Below are positions 30,001 through 37,991 of a stretch of 64,000 bases of DNA, in pieces. Each line of letters opens with the position of its first letter. Positions within the stretch are counted from its first letter, which is position 1. The stretch spans positions 1-64,000 of the forward strand of contig NZ_PSNW01000014.1 in the NCBI RefSeq assembly GCF_002930645.1, written 5' to 3'. The notes under the pieces were generated by a model, which did no database searches, was not told the DNA's origin, and saw only the letters and a list, made by a program, of their open reading frames with translations. This DNA comes from Solimonas fluminis. GTDB taxonomy: Bacteria > Pseudomonadota > Gammaproteobacteria > Nevskiales > Nevskiaceae. The translations under genes were made by a program, and so were the position numbers.

Positions 30001-31315
30001 GGAGAGCAGCTCGCGCTTCAGCGGCGGCCTGCTGCTCAACGCCAACGACGGCGGCGTCGCCTTCCGCAATATCACGGCCGACCACGGCTTCATCTACTTC
30101 AACCAGGACTCCGCGATCGGCGAGGCGACACTGACCGGACGGGAATACCTGGAGATCGTGACCCCGTCGGGCGCGCCGACACTGGATGCACAGCGCCTGC
30201 GCCTGGAGGCCCCGGAGCTGTTCGTGAGCGCCAACCTCGAAGCCGGGCTGCTGGAGCTCTCCGCCGGCGAGGCCCTGGCCGTCTCCGCGGCCACCCTCGG
30301 CGGAGGCCAGGTCCATCTCTCCAGCGGCGGCCTGCTGCAGTTGGCGGACGACCGCGAAACGACCGGCGCCGCCACCGTGATACGCGGCGACCGGCTGCGG
30401 CTCGAAGGCGCCCGCATCATCAGCGACGAAGGCACCCTGATCGACGCCGGCGGGCTGGACGTGGTGGCCGGCGAGACCATCCGCCTCGCCGGCCTGGTGC
30501 GCGTCGGCGATGGCCAGGCGCAGTACAGCGGCGACCCGGCGCTGCTCGAGCAGATCGGTGCCGGCCTGCCCGGCGTACTGCCGGCCTCGGCGCGACCCAA
30601 TGCCTACTTCCAGGCGCCGACGGTGGCCCTGGCCGAGCTGGAGCTGGCCGGCGACTACCTGCACATCGAGGCCAACACCCTGCGCCTGGGCTCACTGACG
30701 CTGAACGACGGCACGCTGGTGCAGCTGGACCCGCTGGTGAACCTGCCCTTCTTCACCGAGAGCGTGGACGTGACCGACGCCGGCCTGGACAGCGTCAAGG
30801 ATCGCCTGGCTACCGAGGACAACCGCGTCATCCCCAACCTGGGCAGCTTCAACAGCGACGAGGGCGAGACCGGCGATCGCAAGCTCGGCGATCGCCCGGT
30901 GCTGAACGACGGCCGCACCGATGCCGCCGGCAATCCGCAGTTCCAGGTCGGCGACGGCGTACCCAACCTGGGCCAGCTGATCCTGCAGTCGGGCCTGGCC
31001 GACAACACCGTGGTGATCGGCGCCAGCGACTACACCGCCGGCATCCAGGTCGCCGACCAGCTGGTGGTGGACGTGCTGCCCAGCAGCACCAACTTCGTCT
31101 TCGCCACCTCGGCCAAGATGCTGATCACCGAACCGATCCGCACCAACGGCCGGGTGCTGGTGCTGGGCGGCGGCGTGGAGACCGACCGCAATACGTTCTA
31201 CTCGGCCGTGGTGGACCAGATCAACGCCTACTACGACGCCCTGGACCCCGATCCGGCGGAAGAGGACGACGGCGAGGTCGAGGAGAAGAGCACCGACGGC
31301 CAGGAGTGCAACTGA
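24047..31315 (+). CDS. Giant two-partner-secretion exoprotein with many beta-helix repeats
   Basis: 2,422 aa from ATG 24047; an earlier in-frame ATG at 24005 is less likely. Residues 1-30 are a signal peptide (basic RRQLIAR, hydrophobic run, ALA). About 30-280 is the TPS/filamentous-haemagglutinin N-terminal domain, with NWQDFSIAQGEFVQFSQP and the signature INPQGVMFGAG (NPQGV in place of the usual NPNGI). The rest is repetitive, Gly/Asp/Val-rich and predicted to be a long beta-helix. It has no RGD, toxin or peptidase motif that I can see. The C-terminal 150 residues differ in composition, end in an acidic tail (EEDDGEVEEK) and finish with a Cys. A TpsB transporter gene is needed for export, but none lies next to it. 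Probably a secreted adhesin or surface fibre. The codon pattern leaves the antisense strand open for 1,848 codons, which is an artefact. Confidence 0.93.
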   Translation: MTEKRPGFRRQLIARLAAAAGFAPGLALATPSGGVVTAGAASIGSPLPGTLHIDQTSSAAIINWQDFSIAQGEFVQFSQPSASAAVLNRVVGGLPSEILGNLSANGRVFIINPQGVMFGAGARVDTASLVATTLDIADQDFLSGRLVFAGSAGSQARVVNHGHIEAADGGFVVLAAAGVSNEGLVSAQLGEVALVSGTAMTLSLDGSGLVGFSIDRAALGAAAGADNGGEITANGGRVLMSAQLAQGLVGMAVNNRGRITAQSIEEHDGAVFLRAEGGDIAHAGVIDASGVDGQDGGQVRMDSDADIRILDGSRILTIGGGPDAAGGRVGALAQGVLRFERGAGIDARGDRRGGEAGLSGYQDLYVHGDIRVGAGGRVRLDPAANPLVIGNGSANGGCDANICEDDLESRLAVGESYIVASADGVRVEDLSDLDADGNIVDGVLDGRSTVAGVLGGSLLLGAGTINSDNGLFDRGSDGSVSFANTANRVRLDGGFEAYSGTDSGSITTGAVEAGYFIVMQAAQGISTGDLAVRGNLALTAEDGGLNSIVAAAIALDGGSGPITVNGGIRAEGTVAGFDGADDFAVRGARVDLFSDGGDITVTGLIDLDGHVGAVNGTSDWSAIGAQLRVEAAGGSVDLRGPVEVEGSLESAGADGGATARVFGRGAEVAIGQFDGGDLPPTLQVKLGGPVTVKGTVGRFGAESESEAIGAFFQVLASGGPGQGDDLSAAHLLGPVDIQGSVGPVTGHTALKVRGGYAEMVVSGGLLDLDAALTVRGRATGADVSSDVEVNGAALFLQQNDGDIDLAGPVTVDGDIGIDEDGLESGQVVASFYTETRAADAVITASGGSIGTAGLDISGDTSRVVSGGDSNSNGVFLKLEAPDGDLTVNGDIVATGTLLSASAPDSLSASAAQVLLTGGSVYTDEAGTRYLLAAGNVDVGGDIRLRGTTGTVTTSGPATVSGSSLGINAYGGRFRLQAAPADPGSLAAAATGSIDLTGGLGATAGAAQLTAEASNVAINATTVSIDGSVILAGTASGIVTGDNSVISGSLLSIQADDTLGVGGDVDVSGTLGPVNEDAPAEQAAANGLFVRAASAVLNADGEWVDSGDGDATLRLQGQLRLAGTTQETVVVGSDSFVNGAYAGIFAAYGNIALDGGVDATGRMDTTLGGDYLAAQAAELRVVAQDLSVGDDIRLTGQNRVVEGGYQSFASASFLRLSALGGDIAVDGELAATGNAEAGAEPSRIVVGGESYVQAVSLNADADYGSIRVTGPIRAEGHLGYSEAAYSSFINGAFLDIRSGGLFSAGTEASVDDGIEVRGTLGSVKGGFDTSAEAADVLVDAAAIDIAGDIVLEGGTGMVEAGHASAISGSYLALTSSYDQQIRGGLDVRGSIDSVAGLEDGDGGILPPDHLYARAVSVSARSYLDGSLGIDGPVVLDGSVDSVEAGMDAFVNGVYLNLGGTDDSGAGFLNRIRIGGDVRAMGSLGTVSAGDRLFARATEIGLTAVDGSYSEDGAALVLEGALVLGGDATGRIEGGFQSFVNGISVLMGAAWGDMLLGTGITPDSSILVDGVPLQGTSIYAAGRLQEVQVYGGSFVQATEFDLSTSSFGHVDVTGDTRLLGSIGAITSAESDLLTVNAVSARFNTELGDILLHGNLGASGTLNGVGAGSSLFARGIELGVFAGNGKLEIDGDLDVAGSSNGEVTGFNDLYVNGAYVQLITVDDDVIIDGDVRLFGSVARVQGEDYVFASGAELQGLPDGAFVIGGGLDVEGSVSSYEARDSSGLFGGEVFIFSGSTDQEGRTEIDGPVSVTGTLGTVTGGQDLYGYGAFASFKSLQGDVRLLGPVTVTGEIARITAGDNLTLSGSGFWADADDGSVQLAGPLQVSGTVGFVDGAHGAFLNGSFAYLTATEGDLEISGGAEPEGPVPLAEAPRVSVTGSLVEVLGDSGIAASGADLLLERSGSEPGGLLSIAGDIVETGSVGLFDVADLESSSRFSGGLLLNANDGGVAFRNITADHGFIYFNQDSAIGEATLTGREYLEIVTPSGAPTLDAQRLRLEAPELFVSANLEAGLLELSAGEALAVSAATLGGGQVHLSSGGLLQLADDRETTGAATVIRGDRLRLEGARIISDEGTLIDAGGLDVVAGETIRLAGLVRVGDGQAQYSGDPALLEQIGAGLPGVLPASARPNAYFQAPTVALAELELAGDYLHIEANTLRLGSLTLNDGTLVQLDPLVNLPFFTESVDVTDAGLDSVKDRLATEDNRVIPNLGSFNSDEGETGDRKLGDRPVLNDGRTDAAGNPQFQVGDGVPNLGQLILQSGLADNTVVIGASDYTAGIQVADQLVVDVLPSSTNFVFATSAKMLITEPIRTNGRVLVLGGGVETDRNTFYSAVVDQINAYYDALDPDPAEEDDGEVEEKSTDGQECN
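26690..29770 (+). repeat. Imperfect tandem coding repeats in the exoprotein
   Basis: Units of about 40 residues recur, often pairing into 70-90-residue blocks (about 210-270 bases). A typical unit reads I-x-G-x-L-x-V-x-G-x-x-G-x-V-x-G followed by SFVNGxYLxL or LFARAxEIGL. Clear SFVNG-like signatures start near 27448, 27901 (SFINGAF), 28384 (AFVNGVY), 28651 (SFVNGIS), 29164 (LYVNGAY) and 29725 (AFLNGSF). Conservation is at the protein level, so these are old, diverged repeats. Confidence 0.75.
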
Positions 31316-31327
31316 GGCCGCTCCGAT

Positions 31328-31789
31328 TCAGGCCGGTATCGGCAGCGCCGGCACGTAGGCCTTGAGGAATGCCTCCGGCTGGCGCCGCGGCCGGCCGGTC
31401 TTCATGTCGATGCAGACCCAGTGGGTCTGTCCACGCAGGACGGTCTTGCCGTCGGCCGCGCGGATGATCTGGTAGCGGCGCCACATGCTGAGCTTGCCGT
31501 CGTTCTCGTGGATCCAGGTGGCGGCCAGCAGTTCGTCACCGGCGAAGGTCGCCGCCAGGTAGTCCAGCTCGTGCCGGCGCGCCACGCAGCCCACGCCGGT
31601 ACGCTCGTAGTCCTCGAAGCCGAAGCCGAGGCTCACCGAATGCGCCCAGGCGACCTTCTCCAGCCATTGCAGGTAGACCACGTTGTTGGTGTGGCCGAAG
31701 GCGTCGAGGTGCTCCGGCCCCACCGTGATGGACTGGACGAAGGGGTTCTGCACGTCCCAGGCGGGTGCCGGCCTTGCTTGTTCTGTCAT
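31328..31789 (-). CDS. Acyl-CoA thioesterase, hot-dog fold (4HBT/YbgC-like)
   Basis: 153 aa. The signature DAFGHTNNVVYLQWLEKVAW (29-48), with catalytic-type D29 and the HxNN turn, is characteristic of the 4-hydroxybenzoyl-CoA thioesterase branch. RGQTHWVCIDMKTGRPRR forms the central strand region. It hydrolyses acyl-CoA thioesters in the cytoplasm; chain specificity is not readable. Convergent with the exoprotein gene (12 bases apart) and divergent from the phosphodiesterase lipoprotein gene. Confidence 0.88.
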   Translation of the reverse strand: MTEQARPAPAWDVQNPFVQSITVGPEHLDAFGHTNNVVYLQWLEKVAWAHSVSLGFGFEDYERTGVGCVARRHELDYLAATFAGDELLAATWIHENDGKLSMWRRYQIIRAADGKTVLRGQTHWVCIDMKTGRPRRQPEAFLKAYVPALPIPA

Positions 31790-31829
31790 ACGCGGAGGTT
31801 AACCTGTGCGGATACATCCGGGATATCGA

Positions 31830-32735
31830 ATGCGCCTTGCCCTGTTCATCCTCGTCGGCCTGCTGGCCGCCTGCGGTTCCTCGGTCGAGCCCGACGGCGC
31901 GGACATCCCGCCCCTGAAGACCGACCAGGTGATCGTGGCCCACCGTGGCGCCTCGGGCCATGCCCCGGAACACACCCTCGCCGCCTACGACCTGGCCCTG
32001 GAAATGGGCGCCGAGTACATCGAGCAGGACGTCTACTCCACCGCCGACGGCGTGCTGGTCTGCCTGCACGACACCACGCTGGACCGCACCGCGCGCGGCC
32101 CGGCGGAGAACTGTAGCGGCAGCGTCGGCAGCAAGACCCTGGCCCAGCTGAAGACCTGCGACATGGGCAGCTGGTTCAACGAAACCCATCCGGACCGCGC
32201 CCGGCCGGAATACGTCGGGCAGAGGATTCCGACGCTGGAGGAGGTGTTCCAGCGCTATGGCCGCGAGGTCAACTACTACATCGAGATCAAGCCGGGCCTG
32301 GACCTGACGCCGCCCTCGGTGGCGCAGCGCCTGCTGGACCTGATGAACCGGTACGGCCTGCGCGAGGGCTCGGTGCAGCGCCGCCAGGTGCTGGTGCAGT
32401 CCTTCATCCCCACCGTGCTGCTGGAGATGCGCCGGCTGGATCCGGAAATTCCGCTGATCCAGCTGATGCAGCCGTTCACCACCAATGCCGCCACCATGGC
32501 CCTGATCGCCGGCTACAGCTTCGGCATCGGCCCGCCGGTGAGCGACGTCAGTGCCAGCCTGGTGCAGCAGGCCCACGGCCTGGGGCTGGCGATGCATCCC
32601 TATACCGTCGACGAGCCCATGGACCTGGAGCGCATCGCGGGCTATTGCGTGGACGGCCTGTTCACGAACTTCCCGGATCGGTATCGCGCGGTGCTGGAAG
32701 CCAACCCGTACGACTGCCCGGCGCCGATCCGCTAG
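31830..32735 (+). CDS. Glycerophosphodiester phosphodiesterase, lipoprotein
   Basis: 301 aa from ATG 31830; an upstream ATG at 31806 would spoil the signal. The N-terminus MRLALFILVGLLAACGS is a lipoprotein signal with lipobox Cys at 15. GDPD catalytic features: HRGASGHAPEHT (38-49), EQD (65-67) and the second His in CLHDTTLDRT (80-). Further on, YIEIK and MHPYTVDE complete the TIM-barrel set. It hydrolyses deacylated phospholipids to glycerol-3-phosphate and an alcohol, probably in the periplasm. A REP doublet follows the stop. Confidence 0.92.
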   Translation: MRLALFILVGLLAACGSSVEPDGADIPPLKTDQVIVAHRGASGHAPEHTLAAYDLALEMGAEYIEQDVYSTADGVLVCLHDTTLDRTARGPAENCSGSVGSKTLAQLKTCDMGSWFNETHPDRARPEYVGQRIPTLEEVFQRYGREVNYYIEIKPGLDLTPPSVAQRLLDLMNRYGLREGSVQRRQVLVQSFIPTVLLEMRRLDPEIPLIQLMQPFTTNAATMALIAGYSFGIGPPVSDVSASLVQQAHGLGLAMHPYTVDEPMDLERIAGYCVDGLFTNFPDRYRAVLEANPYDCPAPIR

Positions 32736-32749
32736 ACCCCGGCCTCCCC

Positions 32750-32817
32750 GTGGGAGCGGCCTTGGCCGCGATCCTTTCCAGCCGGTGAAAGATCGCGGCC
32801 AAGGCCGCTCCCGCGTG
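32750..32817. repeat. REP doublet (REPIN) 2
   Basis: Inverted pair of REP palindromes: GTGGGAGCGGCCTTGGCCGC begins at 32750, and the complementary arm ends at about 32817, with about 20 bases between. It lies between the phosphodiesterase gene and the suf promoter. Same core as the other two elements in the window. Confidence 0.85.
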
Positions 32818-32842
32818 AAAAGGCCCCTCCACCGGCCAAGGG

Positions 32843-32871
32843 TTGTCCTGGCTGGCGCACAGCAGTAACAT
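32843..32871 (+). promoter_or_regulatory. Predicted sigma70 promoter of the suf operon
   Basis: -35 TTGTCC (32843-32848), 17-base spacer, -10 TAACAT (32866-32871). The predicted start of transcription is near 32878, just before the palindromic operator. Placement 5' of the Rrf2 regulator gene supports it. Confidence 0.6.
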
Positions 32872-32879
32872 GCGCGCCC

Positions 32880-32906
32880 CAATCAGGACTTCTTTGGTCT
32901 TAATTG
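32880..32906. promoter_or_regulatory. Interrupted palindrome, candidate operator of the suf regulator
   Basis: CAATCAGGAC (32880-32889) and GTCTTAATTG (32897-32906) are inverted repeats matching 8 of 10, separated by 7 bases. Size and symmetry fit an Rrf2-family dimer site. It begins at the predicted transcription start and ends one base before the regulator ATG, leaving no room for a Shine-Dalgarno outside it. Autorepression is the simple reading. Confidence 0.6.
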
Positions 32907-32907
32907 C

Positions 32908-33360
32908 ATGCTCAAGCTCAGCAAGCTGGCCGATTACGCCACCGTGGTGATGAGTCTCATCGCCGCCGAGCCGGCGCGCGTGCATACCGGGGTGGAGTTG
33001 GCCGAACGCAGCCACATTCCCGCCCCGACGGTCGCCAAGCTATTGAAAACATTGACCCGAGGCGGCCTGCTGGAGTCGATCCGCGGCGCCCATGGCGGCT
33101 ACCGGCTGGTGCGGGCCCCGGCCCAGGTCTCGGTGGCCGAGGTGATCCGGGCCCTGGAAGGCCCCATCGGGGTCACCGAATGCTCGATCCACGAGGGCAG
33201 CTGCGGCATCGAGTCCCAGTGTGGCACCCGCCAGGGCTGGCGCCTGATCAACACGGCGATCCGCGAGGCCCTGGAGGCCGTGACGCTGGACCAGCTCGCC
33301 GCCCCGCAACGCCGGTCCGAGATGCCGGTCCAATTCATTACCGCCCCCCAGAGGGCATGA
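32908..33360 (+). CDS. Rrf2-family regulator of the SUF Fe-S assembly operon
   Basis: 150 aa. The N-terminal winged helix includes [14 protein letters not shown] and the recognition region [20 protein letters not shown]. The wing is [11 protein letters not shown] (60-70). Three cysteines (C92, C99, C105) in [15 protein letters not shown] are the expected Fe-S ligands, as in IscR. The family senses cluster status and represses or activates suf genes. First gene of the operon, and its own operator candidate lies at 32880-32906. Its stop overlaps a weak alternative start of sufB. Confidence 0.93.
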   Translation: MLKLSKLADYATVVMSLIAAEPARVHTGVELAERSHIPAPTVAKLLKTLTRGGLLESIRGAHGGYRLVRAPAQVSVAEVIRALEGPIGVTECSIHEGSCGIESQCGTRQGWRLINTAIREALEAVTLDQLAAPQRRSEMPVQFITAPQRA

Positions 33361-33362
33361 CC

Positions 33363-34826
<1,464 letters not shown>

Positions 34827-34871
34827 CCGATGCCATAGCCAGAACCACAGGGTTCGAGCCAGAAGAACGCC

Positions 34872-35618
<747 letters not shown>

Positions 35619-35619
35619 G

Positions 35620-36714
35620 ATGCTCGACCTCGCCACCTTCCGCAGTGCCTTCGAGGCGCTGCCCGAACCGGCGCGCAGCAGCGCGCGCCGCAAGGCCCTG
35701 GATGCCTTCCTGGCCGGAGGCCTGCCCTCCACCGACCTCGAGGAGTGGAAGTACACCGACCTCTCCCCGCTGGCCGCCCTGCCCCCGGCAGCCCTGCTGC
35801 CGGAAGCCGAGGCAGCCGGTGAGGGCATCGGCTTCACCGACGCCCTGGACGCGCTCAATGCCGCCTTCGCCGGCGGCAGCACGGAACTGCGCATCGCCGC
35901 CGATACGCGCCGCGACGAGCCGATCCGCCCGGCAGACCGCGCGCACCAGCGCCACCGCCTGCACCTGGAGCGCGGCGCCGAGGCGACGCTGATCCTCAAC
36001 ACCTCGGGCGATGGCGCCTTCGAGACCGTGTTCGCCGACATCCGGCTGGACGCGGGCGCGCGCCTGAACCTGGTGCGCCTCAACGACGCCGGTGCCGATG
36101 CCCACCGCCTGACGCGCATCAACATGCACCTGGCCCGCGATGCCTGCGCCAACGTAGTCACCGTGGACCTCGGCGGGCGCCTGTCGCGCCATGACCTGAA
36201 CGTGGACCTCGCCGAGCCCGGCGCGGCGATCCACCTGCACGGCCTCTACGCCCCCGCCGGCGAAGGCCACGTGGACAACCACACGCGCATCGAGCACCGC
36301 GCGCCGCATTGCACCAGCCGCGAGCAGTACCGGGGCATCGCGCGCGACAAGGCCCGCGGCGTGTTCAACGGCATGATCCGCGTGCACAAGGACGCCCAGA
36401 AGACCGACTCCGAGCAGCGCATCGCGAACCTGATCCTGTCGCCCGGCGCCGAGATCAATGCCAAGCCCGAGCTGGAAATCTACGCCGACGACGTCAAGTG
36501 CGCACATGGCGCCACCTTCGGCCAGCTCGACGACGAGGCGTTGTTCTACCTGCGCTCGCGCGGCCTGCCCGAGAGCACGGCCCGCGCCCTGCTGACCTGG
36601 ACCTTTGCCCACGAGGTGCTGCAGCACATCCACCAGGAGGACGTGCGCGGCCGCGTTACCCGGCGCCTGCTGCGCCAGCTGCCGAACAGCGAGCAGCTGG
36701 AGGCCCTGCAGTGA
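35620..36714 (+). CDS. sufD: Fe-S cluster assembly protein SufD
   Basis: 364 aa, paralogue of SufB and partner in the SufBC2D complex. The N-terminal helical part ends in DLEEWKYTDLSPLAALP (about 40-57), a family hallmark. The beta-helix core contains LHGLYAPAGEGHVDNHTRIEH, and the conserved His is present in KCAHGATFGQLDDEALFYLRSRG. It ends overlapping the GTG start of sufS (GTGA at 36711-36714), so translation is coupled. Confidence 0.96.
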   Translation: MLDLATFRSAFEALPEPARSSARRKALDAFLAGGLPSTDLEEWKYTDLSPLAALPPAALLPEAEAAGEGIGFTDALDALNAAFAGGSTELRIAADTRRDEPIRPADRAHQRHRLHLERGAEATLILNTSGDGAFETVFADIRLDAGARLNLVRLNDAGADAHRLTRINMHLARDACANVVTVDLGGRLSRHDLNVDLAEPGAAIHLHGLYAPAGEGHVDNHTRIEHRAPHCTSREQYRGIARDKARGVFNGMIRVHKDAQKTDSEQRIANLILSPGAEINAKPELEIYADDVKCAHGATFGQLDDEALFYLRSRGLPESTARALLTWTFAHEVLQHIHQEDVRGRVTRRLLRQLPNSEQLEALQ

Positions 36715-37919
36715 GCGGCTACGACCTGGCGCGGGTGCGCGCCGAATTCCCGATCCTGCGCGAGACGGTGCGCGGCAAGCGCCTGGCCTACCTGGACAAC
36801 GCCGCCACCACGCAGAAGCCGGAAAGCGTGCTGCGCGCGATGGACGGCTACTACCGCAGCTCCAATGCCAACGTGCACCGTGCCGTGCACGAGCTGGCCG
36901 AGCGCGCCACCGGCCTCTACGAGGGCGCGCGAGACCGCATCGCGCGCTGGTTCAAGGCCTCGCGCGAGGAGATCGTCTTCACTCGCGGCACCACCGAGGC
37001 GATCAACCTGGTGGCGCGCAGCTTCCTGGCCCCGCGCCTGCAGCCGGGCGACGAGGTCCTGCTGACCGGCATGGAGCACCATTCCAACATCGTGCCCTGG
37101 CAGCTGGCCGGCGCGAAGACCGTGGCGGCACCGGTGAACGATGCCGGCGAACTGGTGTTCGAGGAATGGCTGAAGCGGATCGGCCCGCGCACCCGCCTGA
37201 TCAGCGTGGTGCATGTCTCCAACTCCCTGGGCACGGTCAACCCGGTAGAGGACATCGTCCGCGAGGCCCGCGCCCGCGGCATCCCGGTGCTGGTGGACGG
37301 CGCCCAGGCCATCGCCCACCTGCCGGTGGACTTCCCTGCCCTGGGCGCGGACTTCTATGTCTGCTCGGCGCACAAGGCTTACGGCCCCACCGGCTTCGGT
37401 TGCCTGGTGGCCAAGCGCGAGCACCTGGAGGCGATGCCCCCCTGGCACGGTGGCGGCGACATGATCCGTACCGTGGCCTTCGAGGGCAGCACCTGGAACG
37501 AGGTGCCCTACAAGTTCGAGGCCGGCACGCCGGACATGGCGGGGGCCATCGGCTTTGCCGCCGCGCTGGACTGGATCGAATCGGCGGGCCTGCAGGCCAT
37601 TGCCGCCCACGAGCACGCCCTGCTGGAGTACGCCACGCCGCGCGTGGCGGCGGTCCCGGGCCTGCGCCTGGTCGGCACCGCCCGCAACAAGGGCGGCATC
37701 CTGTCCTTCGTCATGCAGGGCGCCCATCCCCACGACATCGGCAGCATCCTGGACCAGGAGGGCGTGGCGATCCGCACCGGCCACCACTGCACGATGCCGC
37801 TGATGGAGCGTTTCGCCGTGCCTGCCACGGCCCGCGCTTCGCTGGCGGCCTACAACGGCGAGGACGACGTTGACCAGCTGGTTGCTGCACTGCACAAGGT
37901 GGTCCGGCTGTTCGGCTGA
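36711..37919 (+). CDS. sufS: Cysteine desulfurase SufS
   Basis: 402 aa from GTG 36711, group II cysteine desulfurase. PLP-binding lysine K222 in CSAHKAYGPTG and the persulfide cysteine C360 in RTGHHCTMPLM, on the short loop typical of SufS (not NifS/IscS). MEHHSNIVPWQ and VLVDGAQAIAH complete the PLP site. It supplies sulfur to SufB. The usual sulfur acceptor (sufE or sufU) and the carrier sufA are not in the window, so they must be elsewhere if present. Last gene of the suf operon. Confidence 0.96.
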   Translation: MSGYDLARVRAEFPILRETVRGKRLAYLDNAATTQKPESVLRAMDGYYRSSNANVHRAVHELAERATGLYEGARDRIARWFKASREEIVFTRGTTEAINLVARSFLAPRLQPGDEVLLTGMEHHSNIVPWQLAGAKTVAAPVNDAGELVFEEWLKRIGPRTRLISVVHVSNSLGTVNPVEDIVREARARGIPVLVDGAQAIAHLPVDFPALGADFYVCSAHKAYGPTGFGCLVAKREHLEAMPPWHGGGDMIRTVAFEGSTWNEVPYKFEAGTPDMAGAIGFAAALDWIESAGLQAIAAHEHALLEYATPRVAAVPGLRLVGTARNKGGILSFVMQGAHPHDIGSILDQEGVAIRTGHHCTMPLMERFAVPATARASLAAYNGEDDVDQLVAALHKVVRLFG

Positions 37920-37991
37920 GGCGCTCTGCCCTCCGGACACGATACCTGCTCTACGTTCGGGGGGCTGTGCCGCGCGGTTCCCTGTGCAATC

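Noticed and set aside
25118-30664. 1,848-codon open frame antisense to the exoprotein gene
   Set aside because: It has no conserved motif, is Ala/Val/Asp/Gly-rich in a way that mirrors the GNC-rich sense codons, and has no plausible start or ribosome site. The plus strand carries a signal peptide and TPS domain.
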